NCBI RefSeq assembly: GCF_014805625.2
Contig: NW_023998471.1
Span: 1,268,875 to 1,332,874, forward strand
Direction: 5' to 3'
From: Glossina fuscipes
Taxonomy: Eukaryota > Arthropoda > Insecta > Diptera > Glossinidae
Length of the DNA stretch: 64,000 nucleotides
In this document: piece by piece, positions 1 to 13,192 of the stretch
Layout: the number at the start of each line of letters is the position of its first letter
Numbering within the stretch: the first letter of the stretch is position 1
Notes under the pieces: model-generated
What the model was told of the DNA's origin: nothing
The model's input: only the letters and a program-made list of their open reading frames with translations
The model's database searches: none
Program-made: the position numbers and the translations under genes

Positions 1-2035
1 CTTCAAGGTGGATAATTATCCGCTATCTTACTAAACTATTTAAATTAATTTGAATTTTTCTCGATAGGAAAGCGAACGCATAAGAATCAATTTAAAAATA
101 TAATTTTCCAAGTACAATAACGCATGCAGCGCATTAAATTAGCTATTTTGTCTTAGTCGATAAAGATTTAATATTTTTGTCCGCTTTTTGAGGTTTTTTT
201 TGATTTGTAAAAGAAGAGTGGAAATTGAGAGAGATTGAGAAAACCTGTTGGTCTGTTTACAATGGATAAAAATTGAGAGCCAAAAAATTTGCAGAGATAT
301 CGCTTTGGTTTACTTTTTCATTGCATTCTTTAGCCACGGCTTCGTGCACATCGAAGGTGGCTGCGCCAAAATCTAATCAAACACTTTTCAAAACCGTATT
401 GTTGAACAAAGTGAGTACTTTAGATTTTTTGAGTGATGGTGAGCCAAGTTAATCACCTTTTACCGCCTCTTTGTATACTTGTGAAATGGCTTTGTTGAAA
501 CTAATAATTGCTTTGAGTTAAGTTTTGGATAAAACGGCTAAGTGCCGTTATCTTGTTTTTTTCTTTACGTCGTTTATTAGAAAACATCAGACAAAGTTTC
601 TTTCAATAAATGCAAATTAAAACATCTCCGAGCAAGAAAAATATCCCAAAACATAAATTTCCCCGACCATGAAAAATTCCCGGAGAGGTTGACATCAAAG
701 CTTAGATATAATACAAAGATTTTGGAAAACCATTTCGTGTACACATTACTGGTGGCATATAACGACTCTTATCTATACAATAGCGTTTAAATTACTCAAT
801 CGATATTTGGGAAATTTGCAAGTAAGTGTCAATGATTAATGATTGAATGTATCTCAAGTGAGAAATTATTCACAATGTGCTCCTTACCTTTCTATAACAG
901 ATGAAATTTCGTGTTCAGTTTCTTTTTTAACCAGATCTCAAGGATCGACTTTTAAGAGATGCAACAATTATTAATAAATTATTTTATGAGGAAATAAAAT
1001 GCACCGATGTTCTAACTTGCATGGTCTCATTTCCTCATTGGTATGATGTTTTTCCACCATTTATTGAAAACAACTCTGTTTTCTCTCTATTCACAACATA
1101 AGGTACTTTTTTTGTAAACCATGTAAAGAAGCTAACGGCTTTTAGTAAAAAATCAAAACCATTTTACAAGCCTACAAAGAAGTTGTACGAAGTGAATAAT
1201 TAAAAACAAAAAAAATTAAAAAAAGAATTTAATAAGGTTAAAATTTACAAGGAGAAATTTTTGAAACATGTTCATTAAAGTGAAATAAGAAAAATCTCAA
1301 AAAATTATAAATGATAAAAAAAATTTTATATTGTTATGTATTAAAACACCTTAGAAAAAAGTAGTTTATTAAAATATAAAGCATTTAATAAGTTAAATGA
1401 TTGTAAGGAATTTAATAATAAAAGTTGAATAAATTAAATACCCATATATAAGCGTTCTAGGATGTAATAGCATTGTTCACGTAAGAAAAAAAAGAAGAAA
1501 TGGTACCTTTACGCGTTGAAAGTATATTGCAAACTCGATTTGCTGATCATTTCGTGCTAGCACATTCAAATGTACCAGTTGCCCAGTTGAAAACTATCGC
1601 TGATACTCAATTTTTATCCCCGTGATCAGAGGGAATGTTACGTATGTGGATAAATAAAATCAATCAATCACACTCAAACCTACAAACCTACCTACGTGGC
1701 CGCATATGCTTCGAAATAATCCGCTTTTTATTATCAATTCGAGTAAATCTGGCAAAACGTGCTCATTCTTGCCATCTTTATGTAGTAATGATTATTCTAA
1801 TATACACACTTTAGAACCGTCCTATGGGCCGATAGCCATTCGGCTGCGTTGGTAATGCTGGTACAGTACTGTCAAATTTCGGATAAATTTCGCAGTTGAA
1901 CAAATTATAAGCTTAGGCTGTTTATTTGTGTAATACAGTTAGTACAGTAAGAAAAAAAAGAAGAACCAGCGGGTGTGTTGAAGGCAGTCAGCTATTTGCT
2001 AGGACGAAAAATTTCATACAAGTTATTGTACAATT
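1..2035. other. Gene-free AT-rich spacer
   Basis: I see no coding exon here. The stretch is AT-rich with many stops in all frames. A short near-palindrome lies around 1825-1850. It may hold distal control elements of the following Gcn1 gene, but nothing specific is recognisable. Confidence 0.5.
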
Positions 2036-2180
2036 TAGAAAGGGAGATGAATAATTATATGCTCAGCTGACTCTGCAGTGTTGCACTCGTCACAGATGTC
2101 AGATGGAATTGTCTTGATCATTTTTAAGTATACGTTATGAGTGATTGCCCAAGACTTTGTTGATCGTCTTACTTTCCCAT
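2036..2180 (-). mobile_element. Relic of a non-LTR retrotransposon RNase H tail
   Basis: Read on the minus strand, about 43 codons are open and contain WAITHNVYLK, then CDEC and EH, ending HLPF and a stop. The C-x2-C followed by EH is the usual tail after the RNase H domain of I/LOA-type non-LTR elements. A better preserved relative of this tail lies at 15.3-16.2 kb. Only the fragment is present, and nothing upstream in frame could be joined to it. It is most likely a 3' relic of a dead insertion. Confidence 0.5.
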
Positions 2181-2581
2181 GATGTAAATTTGCCCTCTGG
2201 CAGGGAGGTCAGGAAAAGATGAATTTTATAAAAAAAACACCATCATTTTTTTCCCGAGCGTTTTCCTGATATTCATTCTTCCATTCTTCCGAATTTGGTA
2301 GAGAGCATCGTTGGGAAGATAATTGATGGAAGGGATTGTACCATCAAATTGAGGTTCGTGCGCGCGCATATCGTTGCTTATATAAAGATTCAACATTTTT
2401 GGCGATTTTTTAAGTTCAAAAAATTTTAAGTTGTTATATTTAAACTGTCATAAGCTTGCTGCCTTTCTGTTTTCTCTTTAACTTTTACTTTTATTTATTT
2501 ATGAGACATCCTGTGTTTGAGTAGATGAAAGTTATTCACTTTTTATATATAAGAAAAATCAAGAAAGTTAGGTTACAAGGA

Positions 2582-5500
2582 ATGGCCAACACAGAGACTG
2601 AGGTAAATTATAAATAAAATTTAGTATTTTACGGAATGTTTAATTAATTAATTTGCAGTTATCTAAAATTGTAAGAGATTTACCAAATCGGGCGATAAAT
2701 GTTGCCATTGAGGACAGGCCAGCATTATTTAAAAAAACTATTGGACCGATGCTTATGGATCCCGCTGTCAATTCAGCAATTATAAGAGGAATATGTAAAA
2801 CGATCGGAAGTACATTAACTAAATATAAAGATAGTGCTTCGCAGCAATTGGTTAGAGGATTAATAACAGATCTACTTAAAAGTCATCATGACTCTGCCAT
2901 TGAAAATCTGATGGCGGTCTTTAAAGTGCTAGCATGTAAAGAGTTACCGAATGCGCCGGCACAAAAGGGGTCTAAAGCGGCCATTATTGCTTTGGGCTGG
3001 AGCATATTGTTGAATAAACATGGCGATTTGAATTCTAATGTTTTTAAAACTGAATTGCCTCGTTTAATTGAATACCAAGCCCTATTGTATCACATAGTTC
3101 TATTGGGTTCCAGTGCTCGTCTAATCGATATGGTCGATGGTGTGATGTTTGAAATTTTCGAAAGTCCTGTTTATTTTCCTCAATATTTAACTGTGCTAAT
3201 CGATAAAGAGCCATCAGGCTATGTAATAGTCGCCCTAATGTTGTTGGTTAAGTTTAAGGAGCGTGTGCAAAACGAGTCCCTCCTCTGTGAATACAAGCCC
3301 AAGTTGATCGATCATTTCGTCAAAGGCATTATAACGGCTAAAATTAAACCAAGTAGTGATTACATTCCGGCGTGCAAGGTATTACTGAATTCAATAACTA
3401 AGGACGAATTTGAGGAGAAATTCTTACCACCCATACAAAGAGCTATGCTGCGAAATCCTGAAATTATTTTACAGGCTGTGGCTTTAATAATACACGAAAT
3501 TAATTTAGATTTTAGTCCCTACGCTTTACAATTGGGTAAGATTTTACTGCAGAACTTATATTCAAAGGATGAAACAGCCCGTACTGAATCCGTTGATTGC
3601 CTTCGGAAACTCTCATTAAAATGTACCAAACCTGATGTTATAGCAGAACTTTTGAAGAATATTTTCAGTATCTTAAATGGCTCCGAAGGAAAAATAACTG
3701 TTGCTGAATATCGTATGAATTTAATGCAAGTAAGTTGAAAAACATTAACATTTTCAAATATTTATTTCATGTAAATGTATATTCCTGATCAGGGCGCTGG
3801 AAATCTTAGTTATAATGCGGTTCCTATTGCTCAAATGTCAAAGATTCTTTTCATAGCAACTGAACTATTTTCGAAAGCTTTACTAATTGAAATACACGAG
3901 AAGGTAATATGCCATACTTTGGAAATGTTTAGTCTCTGGTCTGTTAAGATGACGGGACAGTTGGACCAAAATATTACTGAAATATTCCAAAAGGGGATTC
4001 AGCTAAAAACGACAACACCAGCAGTGCGTTTGTCATATTTGCAATGGCTTTTAGCGGCTTTGCACAATGGCACCCTTAGCAAAGAGTCTAAACTAACTCC
4101 AATGCTGTCGACAATTTTCGATAAGGCCTTACAGAATCCCAGTCAAGTGGCGTTATTGTCAGAAGCCACTTGTGCGGCATGTATAATCTTGAAAACCGAG
4201 GGAACTGAAGCTGATGAAAAGTTAACAATTTTCTGGAATAATGTTTTAGATATGAGTAAATCAATTTTCTTTGCGGAACGCTTTGTGATCACCGCCCCAC
4301 CCGAAACGTTATGCTACGTTATTTTAATTGCCGAATGCTTACTACGAAATCATTTTAATAACCTTAGAGGTGATGCGTATGTTCTATTTCGGGCTATTGT
4401 ACGTGGTATTACTTCAGTATCAGGCAAAGTTAGAAATTATGTGAATAATTTATTGCCAAAAATAACGCGCTGCACGGACGGTATTTCATTTGTTAGAAAA
4501 ATATTCATGGAACTTGAAAAATTCGCGAACAGCTATGACAAGGACGTAGAGAATACAGAGGAGAATGAGATATTCGCTAGCAATTTCATCGAATCGATTC
4601 ATACGTTATGCGATTTTGAAAAATTAGCAAGTGCTGATGGTCAAAATTTGGCTTTACAATCTTTGGTTGTGTGTCATCATCCTTTGTTGGTAAGCGGTGA
4701 GGATAATTTATGGGAAAACGTGGTACGTTTCCAATTCGATTTAGATCCCAAAGTGTTCATATCCCTTAATGCTAAGCAAATCACTGAAATGATTATAACG
4801 AACTTTAAACCAATTAAAGCATATGAAAATGCGGTAGCCACTTTAATACGCTTAAGTCCGGATGTTATACTACCCTTATTAATTGGCAAGGTGACGACTG
4901 AATTGAAGAATCCCAATATGGTTAATGTAAGCGACGATGATTACTTCACTTATTTGACACCTGAAGGAGAATTGTACGATAAGAGCGTTATTCCTAATAA
5001 TGAAGAATTGTATGTCACCACTGGGATAAAACGTGAAAATAAAGTTTACAGTTACAAAGAACAATTAGAAGAATTGCAATTGCGCCGCGAGATTGAGGAG
5101 AAACGTCGCAAAGAAGGACGTGCTAAACCACCGCAACTAACACCGAAACAACAGGAGGCAATAAGGAATCAAACGGAAAAGGAAAACCAGATTAAGAAAC
5201 GACTGCAAGCTTTAAATGCGAAATTGATTTGCATCATTAAAATGATCAAGTCTGCTGGTGTTGGCAATGCAAAACAATTATCGTTGCATTTTCCCGCAAT
5301 TCTCGGTGCTATCCTCAGTGCCATGAAGTCTCCGCTATCGGCTAGTCTTCTGTCCGAGTTATATTTCGAATTGCGTCTAGCTTGCTTTGATGACTGTGAT
5401 TTGGCTTTTAAAGTCGCTACCACCACTATACGTTTGCAAATGCCTCGATGCGATTTAAAGAGTGAATGGATTGAATCGGACATTAGCGAAGCTACAGAGA

Positions 5501-8500
5501 ACACGTTGCATATGCTTTATAATAATGTGATTGTTGAGAAAAATACGTTATTGGCACCAACGTTTACTTACATATTTGAGTTTCTCAAACGTGCATTGGT
5601 TGCAAAGAAGCTAGTGATCGATGAAGAACTTTTATTAATGGGTATAAAAATATTGGAAGAGCACGCTCAAATTAGAGGCGATTCTTTAATAGGTGATATT
5701 AATGATTATAGACATCCGAAATATATGCCGCGTATGGAAATGTTTCAATTGCTACTTAGCTTTATAAATAATAATCAAGGACGCATACAAACTCAGGCTG
5801 TTGTTACATTGCTTGAAGTGGCTCAATCCAGTTCAGGAGACGATTACTGTGCTATAGCAACGCGCGAAGAGTGCAGATTGTTTTTGAACACGTTGGAAGC
5901 TTCTTTGGAGGCATCCCGAGATGTGGCATTGCGAGCTCTAAAGATAATGTGCCGCCCTTTAGTCGAACAAAGTTTATTAGACGAGGAAATGTTGCGAATT
6001 ATTACCCGACGTCTTTGGATTGCTCGGTTCGATGTTAGCAATGAAAATCAACATTTAGCAAATGAACTTTGGAAATCAGTTGATCTAGAGCAGCCGCAAT
6101 TCGAAGATCTACTCTGCGATATTATCCATCCGGAATTAAACATTCAAAAAGCAACAGCAGCGTCTCTGGTACCACTTCTTTCGGAAGATCCATCATTAGC
6201 AAAGCGAACATTGAAAAAACTATTAACAATATATAACGAGAAGTTAACTATGATACCACCCAAACTAGATCAATTCGATCGTGAAATTGAATCGGCCATT
6301 GATCAATGGCGACCACGGCGAGGTGTGGCTATTGCCATTGCTCAAATAGCACAATTCTTTTCATTGGAAGATGTTAACCACGTTATGCAATTTATGGTAT
6401 CGACGGGTTTGGGGGACCGTGAGGAAATCGTCCATAAAGAAATGCTAGCTGCAGCTTTAACAATCGTAGACTTACATGGAAAGGAAGCTATAATTACCTT
6501 ACTACCAGTTTTCGAAGAGTTTCTCGACAAGGCACCAAAATCGCAAAGTTTCGACAATATTAGACAAGCGGTTGTAATTTTAATGGGTTCTTTAGCTCGT
6601 CACTTGGAAAAGAATGATAAGCGTATTGAACCGATTGTCAAACGTCTGCTAGCGGCCTTGTCCACACCCTCTCAGCAAGTTCAAGAAGCGGTAGCCAATT
6701 GTTTGCCACACTTGATGCCTTCAGTGAAAGATGAAGCTCCCGCAATGATTAAGCGACTTCTGCAACAATTAGTTAAGTCAGATAAATATGGGGAACGACG
6801 TGGTGCTGCGTACGGCATTGCCGGTATTGTAAAGGGTCTCGGCATACTTTCGCTTAAACAGTTCGACATTATGTCGAAATTAACGACCTACATACAAGAA
6901 AAGAAGAATTATAAATCTCGAGAAGGAGCCCTGTTCGCGTTTGAAGTGTTATGTACAACCTTAGGTCGTCTATTTGAACCTTATGTTGTTCATGTGCTTC
7001 CACACCTTTTGCAATGTTTCGGTGATTCATCACAATATGTTAGGCAAGCAGCTGACGAATGCTCGAAAGTAGTAATGGGCAAGCTATCGGCTCATGGTGT
7101 CAAATTAGTTTTACCATCTCTATTAGAAGCTCTTGACGAAGATTCATGGCGCACGAAAACTGCCTCCGTGGAACTGTTAGGTGCTATGGCTTTTTGTGCC
7201 CCAAAACAGTTATCGTCATGTCTGCCATCTATAGTTCCTAAACTCATTGAAGTGCTTGGTGATTCGCACACTAAAGTTCAAGAAGCGGGCGCAGATGCTC
7301 TTAAAGTTATAGGCTCGGTAATCAAAAATCCCGAAATTCAAGCCATCGTACCAGTTTTACTTAAAGCTCTGGAAGATCCTTCAAAGAATACTTCGATATG
7401 TCTGCAAAGTTTATTGCAAACAAAATTTGTGCACTTCATAGATGCTCCCTCATTGGCTCTAATAATGCCCGTAGTTCAAAGAGCTTTCATGGATCGTTCG
7501 ACAGAGACACGTAAGATGGCAGCTCAGATTATAGGTAATATGTATTCCTTAACAGACCAAAAAGATTTGACACCGTACTTGCCCAATATTATACCCGGTC
7601 TGAAAATGTCCCTTTTGGATCCTGTACCTGAAGTTAGAGCAGTTTCAGCTCGTGCTTTAGGTGCGATGGTACGTGGAATGGGTGAATCATCTTTTGAAGA
7701 CTTGCTTCCATGGCTAATGCAAACCCTTACCTCGGAATCTAGTAGTGTAGATCGCAGCGGTGCAGCTCAAGGTCTTTCTGAAGTAGTCGGCGGTTTGGGA
7801 GTAGAGAAATTACATAAGCTTATGCCGGAAATTATAGCTACAGCAGAGAGAAATGACATTGCTCCTCACGTCAAGGATGGTTACATAATGATGTTCATTT
7901 ATATGCCAGGTGCATTTCCTCAGGATTTCACTCCCTACATTGGGCAAATTATTAATCCTATCCTTAAAGCCCTAGCCGATGAAAATGAATACGTGCGCGA
8001 TACAGCCCTTAAGGCTGGTCAACGTATAGTAAATCTTTACGCAGAAACTGCTGTGACTTTGCTTTTACCTGAATTGGAACGTGGTTTATTTGATGATAAC
8101 TGGAGGATACGGTTTAGTTCAGTGCAATTGTTGGGTGATTTATTGTATCGCATATCGGGAGTTTCAGGCAAAATGACCACCGAGACTGCAAGTGAAGATG
8201 ATAATTTCGGCACAGAACAGTCGCACACAGCCATTATACGCTTTTTAGGACATGAGCGCCGTAATAGAGTTTTATCAGGACTCTACATGGGTCGCAGTGA
8301 TGTTTCTTTAATGGTGCGCCAAGCTGCTTTGCACGTTTGGAAAGTTGTCGTAACTAATACTCCTCGTACATTAAGGGAAATTTTGCCCACGTTATTTGGT
8401 TTACTTTTGGGATGTTTGGCTAGCACTAGTTACGACAAACGACAAGTGGCTGCTCGTACCTTAGGAGATCTGGTGCGGAAGCTAGGAGAACGTGTTCTGC

Positions 8501-10635
8501 CAGAGATTATACCCATCTTGGAGCGAGGCTTGAATTCAGAACAAGCCGATCAGCGACAGGGGGTATGTATTGGGTTGTCCGAGATCATGGCCTCTACGTC
8601 TAAAGAGATGGTTCTTACATTTGTCAACAGTTTAGTTCCTACAGTTCGCAAAGCTCTCTCTGATCCTTTACCAGAGGTAAGAGAAGCTGCTGCGAAAACT
8701 TTTGAGTCCTTGCATTCAACAGTAGGCTCGAGGGCTCTGGACGATATACTACCATCAATGTTGGAAGGTCTCTCCGATCCAGATCCTGAGGTAGCGGAAA
8801 ACACTTTGGATGGTTTACGACAAGTTATGTCTATTAAATCAAGAGTGGTTTTGCCATATTTAGTACCGCAATTGACAGCTCCTCCCGTAAATACTAAAGC
8901 CCTTTCCATACTAGTATCTGTAGCCGGGGAGGCACTGACCAAATATTTGCCTAAAATCCTTTGCGCTTTATTGCAAGCGCTTGCTGAAGCTCAAGGAACG
9001 CCCAATGAATCGCAGGAACTAGAATATTGCCAAACAGTGATATTGTCTGTAAGTGACGAAGTTGGAATACGTACCGTTATGGATACTTTGATGACTTACG
9101 CTAAATCTGATAATCTCATTACGCGCAAATCATCAGCTAGCTTATTATCCGCCTTCTGTATGCATACCCCTGGCGATTATTCTCAATATGTTCCTCAATT
9201 GCTGCGCTGTTTGCTACGGTTAATGGCTGAACAAGACAGAGATATACTGCAGAGATCATGGGACGCATTAAACGCTGTTGTCAAGGGTCTTGATTCTGCC
9301 CAACAGATCGCCCATGTATCGGACGTACGACAAGCAGTGCGTTTTGCAGCTAGTGATTCAAAAGAAGCGGAATTACCGGGATTCTGCTTACCAAAAGGTA
9401 TTACGCCGTTATTGCCTGTATTCCGTGAAGCCATTCTAAACGGCTTGCCTGAAGAAAAAGAAAATGCTGCTCAGGGCTTGGGAGAAATAATTGCTTTGAC
9501 GAGTGCACAATCCCTACAACCATCAGTTGTGCATATAACTGGCCCGCTTATACGGATATTAGGGGATCGTTTTAATGCTGGCGTAAAAGCGGCTGTGCTC
9601 GAAACACTGGCCATACTATTGCACAAAGTTGGAGTTATGTTAAAACAATTTTTGCCACAGCTCCAAACCACTTTCTTAAAGGCACTACACGATCAGAATC
9701 GCACCGTAAGAATGAAAGCAGGGCACGCGCTTTCAGAATTGGTAATTATTCACACACGCGCCGATCCCATTTTCAATGAAATACACAACAGCGTTAAAAG
9801 CAGCGACGATTCGGCCATACGTGAGACAATGTTACAAGCTTTGCGGAGTGTAATTAGTCCAGCAGGTGATAAAATGACGGAACCGCTAAAAAAGCAAATC
9901 TACGTCACTTTGATAGGAATGCTGGGTCATTCGGAAGATGTTACACGTAGTGCCGTGGGTGGATGCTTAGGAGCACTATTGAAATACCTTTCCACTGATC
10001 AGGTTGATGATATACTGCGTCATCATATCCTAATCGATGACAATGACGACTCTTCCCTCAAACACGGTCGGACTGTGGTAATTTTTGTGGCTCTCAAAGA
10101 AAGTGCAACAACTATATTAAATACTGCGCATCATGATAGCATTTTAAAAGTTTTGATTACCAACATATCATCGGATAAAGTTCAGATTGCTGGCAATGGA
10201 ATAAGAGGGGCCACTTATCTCATTGAATATTGGATGATAAATAAACTACTTCCAGCACAACCGATTGTCACCGCTTTTACTAGAGCTATGAACCATAATA
10301 GCAATGACATAAAACAATTGGTAGCGAAGAGTTGCAATCATATGGCCAAGACGTTGGAGGCTAGTCAAATCTCACCTGAAATCATGAGGTATTTAATTCC
10401 GATGCTTGTGAATGGTACTAAGGAAAAGAACGGTTATGTTAAATCAAACTCAGAAATTGCATTAATCTCGATGTTACGCCTACGTGATGATGAAACTACG
10501 TACAGCAAGGTTTGCGACATTCTAGATGCTGGAGCACGCGATTCGCTCAACGAAGTAGTCAGTAAAGTCTTACGCAAAGCAGCCATCCAGCCGGCAGGCA
10601 AAGATGAAGAACTTGACGACACATTGCTTATTTAG
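2582..10635 (+). CDS. Gcn1: Gcn1: activator of the eIF2-alpha kinase Gcn2
   Basis: Exons 2582-2602, 2659-3729 and 3793-10635 give 2644 residues, close to the usual ~2670. The first exon encodes only MANTETE, and introns of 56 and 63 bases follow with good GT-AG sites. The protein is almost entirely HEAT repeats. A charged coiled-coil segment near residues 780-850 (about 5060-5220) comes before the eEF3-like repeat region around residues 1400-1720. The C-terminal part near residue 2290 (about 9560, VHITGPLIRILGDRF) corresponds to the Gcn2 RWD-binding region. By family knowledge Gcn1 sits on colliding or stalled ribosomes and passes the uncharged-tRNA signal to Gcn2. The huge last exon is open throughout, with no breaks. 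Candidate AATAAA signals follow at about 10690-10710. Confidence 0.96.
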
Positions 10636-10985
10636 TTTACATACATGACATATGCATTTCAAATTAGCATTCAAAAATTAATTACATACAAAATAAACAT
10701 GAATAAAATTGCATCGCTCTTACATGTGTAAAAAAAAAAAAAACAAAAAAAATTCATAAAATAAATGTAAAATGTTTTTCTTTACTAGTTTAATGCTAAA
10801 TAGTTTTTTATAGCGGATACGCAGACCAACCAGTTTTCGCATTCTTTGTTTATTCCAACCAATTTTATTTCAATGTACCGATATTTTGTTAGCTTACTAG
10901 AAATTTGGTTAAACTCATCTTATTTTAGTAGTATAATATATACAGATAATTTTTAATATATATTTATTTAAACTTAAATATGTTT

Positions 10986-12655
10986 TTATTGATACTGGCC
11001 CTGATTTGAATGCGGTTGACCGAACCCAAACGGTTTCGATGGGTCTCCTAGTGCACTGGGATCTTCGGAAGGCGGTAACGGATTTCGGAATTGTTCGGCT
11101 GATAGTCTGGTGAAGAGTATACCAACACCTTCAATTAAAGCTAACAACACGCCGCCAATTATTGCACTACCCGCCATGGCAGGAACACCTACGCATAAAG
11201 ATAAAAATATTTAATAGTTGCATAAAAATTTCGAGTAAATTATGCAAACCATTTCTTGCTGCCAATATGCCGCCAGTTGCAAAACCGCTGATAATTGAAT
11301 TCCACGGATCTTCCTTTTTTCGAAAGTGCACTAGTGTACAATCAATTGTGCTGAACATACCACCCCAGACGGCAAAATTACCAGCTATTACGGGTGATCG
11401 AGTTTTTATTGCCGATAAGCTACCAAGCTAAAATTTTCAAAGTAATTAGTAGTAGCACAACAACGAAAGGATTTATTCGTTTTAACTTTTCTAATAAGAA
11501 AAACCGCTTATAACGAAGAAGTTGGTAATAAAAAAAAAGAACTATATCTACTCTACTATTGCTTTATATTCATTAATATAATATACTCAATCTAAGTTTG
11601 ATTGCGATTCTAGAAGCAAATACACTGATTATAATCTTTTAGGTCTAACCTGTTTCAAGTAGAAATCCAAGTGTCCTAATATATTAAATAGTGTTTTCAA
11701 CAGTTTCTACCTTGGGTTAAATTCGAATACTTTTCCGCAGAATATCTATTAGCCTAGTGACTTTATGGCTCTCAAGAAACTATTGAAATGTTTGTTGTAT
11801 CTTCTTCTTTCTTTATAAGCATATAAAAATATGGCCATAGAGAAAGGCAAATTTTAGGGAAAAAAATTATTGGAAACTTTTATAGACACCTACGACTTGA
11901 TTCTCGGCTAAGCACTCCTCGGTCCTGATGCCAATGTTTCAAGCCGGGAACATTACGGCAAAAAGTGAGAGAACAACTTTTTCTTGGTAGACTTTTAAGT
12001 CGTGTATGCACTTACATAAATAAAATATTTTGGTTATCGAGTCAAGTTGCTTTCTTCCAAAACACAAGGATGCGCAAGGCAGCCTGGTGATGGCATGGAA
12101 AAATAGAGGGGCGCATGAAGAATGAAAAATTTCAACAATAAAATTGTCTTAATTAATAATAAAAAGAAACCGTCGAACACCGGCCACGGGGAAGTACTTT
12201 TGATAGTTTACTATAATTGGTTCTTTCTAGAGTTCAACAGTATTAGCAACGTTGATGAAAGATTCTAAGAGCTAGTTTTGCCAGTAGCTTGATTTAGATT
12301 TATCAAAAAAAACCTGTTGTAAATTCTTTCTAGAATGTTAACATGAGATGTAGAGGCAACAAATTTTAGAAAATATTCAATTATTTAAACATGCACGTTT
12401 GAAGGAAGAATCTCTCTGCCGATACCAGTGCAGTAAAAATTTCTAAAAAATGTCATTAATTGATTATTGAAGTTCTCCTTAATAAACACAAACTTACCAG
12501 TCTTCTATTCATTCCAGATGGAGCATTGCGAAATCCTTTTATCGCTTGAAATACACCCCCTCCAATGCATCCCATGGCAAAAGCTCCACCGCAATCGTCA
12601 ACAATTCTATAGGGACATGGTTCACGGGCATATTCTTCCATAACTCTTTCGGTTT
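10986..12655 (-). CDS. Tim17b: Tim17: channel subunit of the TIM23 inner-membrane translocase
   Basis: Coding exons are 12498-12641, 11250-11427 and 10986-11188, giving 174 residues. The start ATG (12641-12639) begins [19 protein letters not shown], the highly conserved Tim17 N terminus. [25 protein letters not shown] and [12 protein letters not shown] follow in family order across four membrane segments. A splice acceptor at 12657-12656 puts 14 bases of 5' UTR before the ATG, so a noncoding first exon lies further upstream. Introns are 1070 and 61 bases. Tim17 forms the lateral cavity of TIM23 and imports presequence proteins into mitochondria. Paralogue assignment (b rather than a) is tentative. 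The gene is head-to-head with the ZNF830-like gene, about 550 bases away. Confidence 0.93.
11428..12497 (-). other. Long first coding intron of Tim17
   Basis: This is a 1070-base intron with a consensus donor (GTAAGT, minus strand, at 12497) and a pyrimidine-rich acceptor ending at 11428. I see no nested gene. A stretch at 11880-12160 is a little less AT-rich than the rest, but I could not assign it. Confidence 0.75.
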
Positions 12656-13192
12656 CTGCCAAATGAAAGAAAAAAATCTTTAGAATATTTCTATGGTGTG
12701 TGTGCGCCGCAACGTAATTACAGGATTTAAGCTTACATAATTGCGTTAAGCAATATGATAATAATGAGAATGGCATCTCCTTATTTATACACAAAATTGT
12801 TTTGTCCGAAAGAATATTTATAAAAATGAATAGCCTCCTTACCTGAATTGTCTATTTATGAAAAGCTAACAAAAATTCTAATTACTACTATTCTCTGTTA
12901 TATTATTCGCACATGTATATTTATAACAGAGTTACCCGGCTTACAAACTAAATCTCATTCTCTATTTTTAATGTTTACATTTATTTTCTACACTTGTAGA
13001 TTTTTGAATCATTCGCCACTTGTAATATTATATCCCCATATTCCTATAAACTATTTCTTTTTAATGATATTGGCAATCTTATGCAATATTTTACATTTTT
13101 GTATTTTTCTCATTTATTTTTGTAAAACAAAAAGTTAAGAAAGATATAAAACCAAAATTTAAGAAAAAACATAATAAATTGCTGCTGAAACT

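Noticed and set aside
11162..11431. 89-codon plus-strand ORF over the Tim17 exons
   Set aside because: Antisense shadow of the conserved Tim17 coding sequence.
12848..13138. 96-codon plus-strand ORF rich in Phe, Ile and Leu
   Set aside because: Typical chance ORF in AT-rich DNA, with no splice sites or family motifs. It lies in the divergent promoter.
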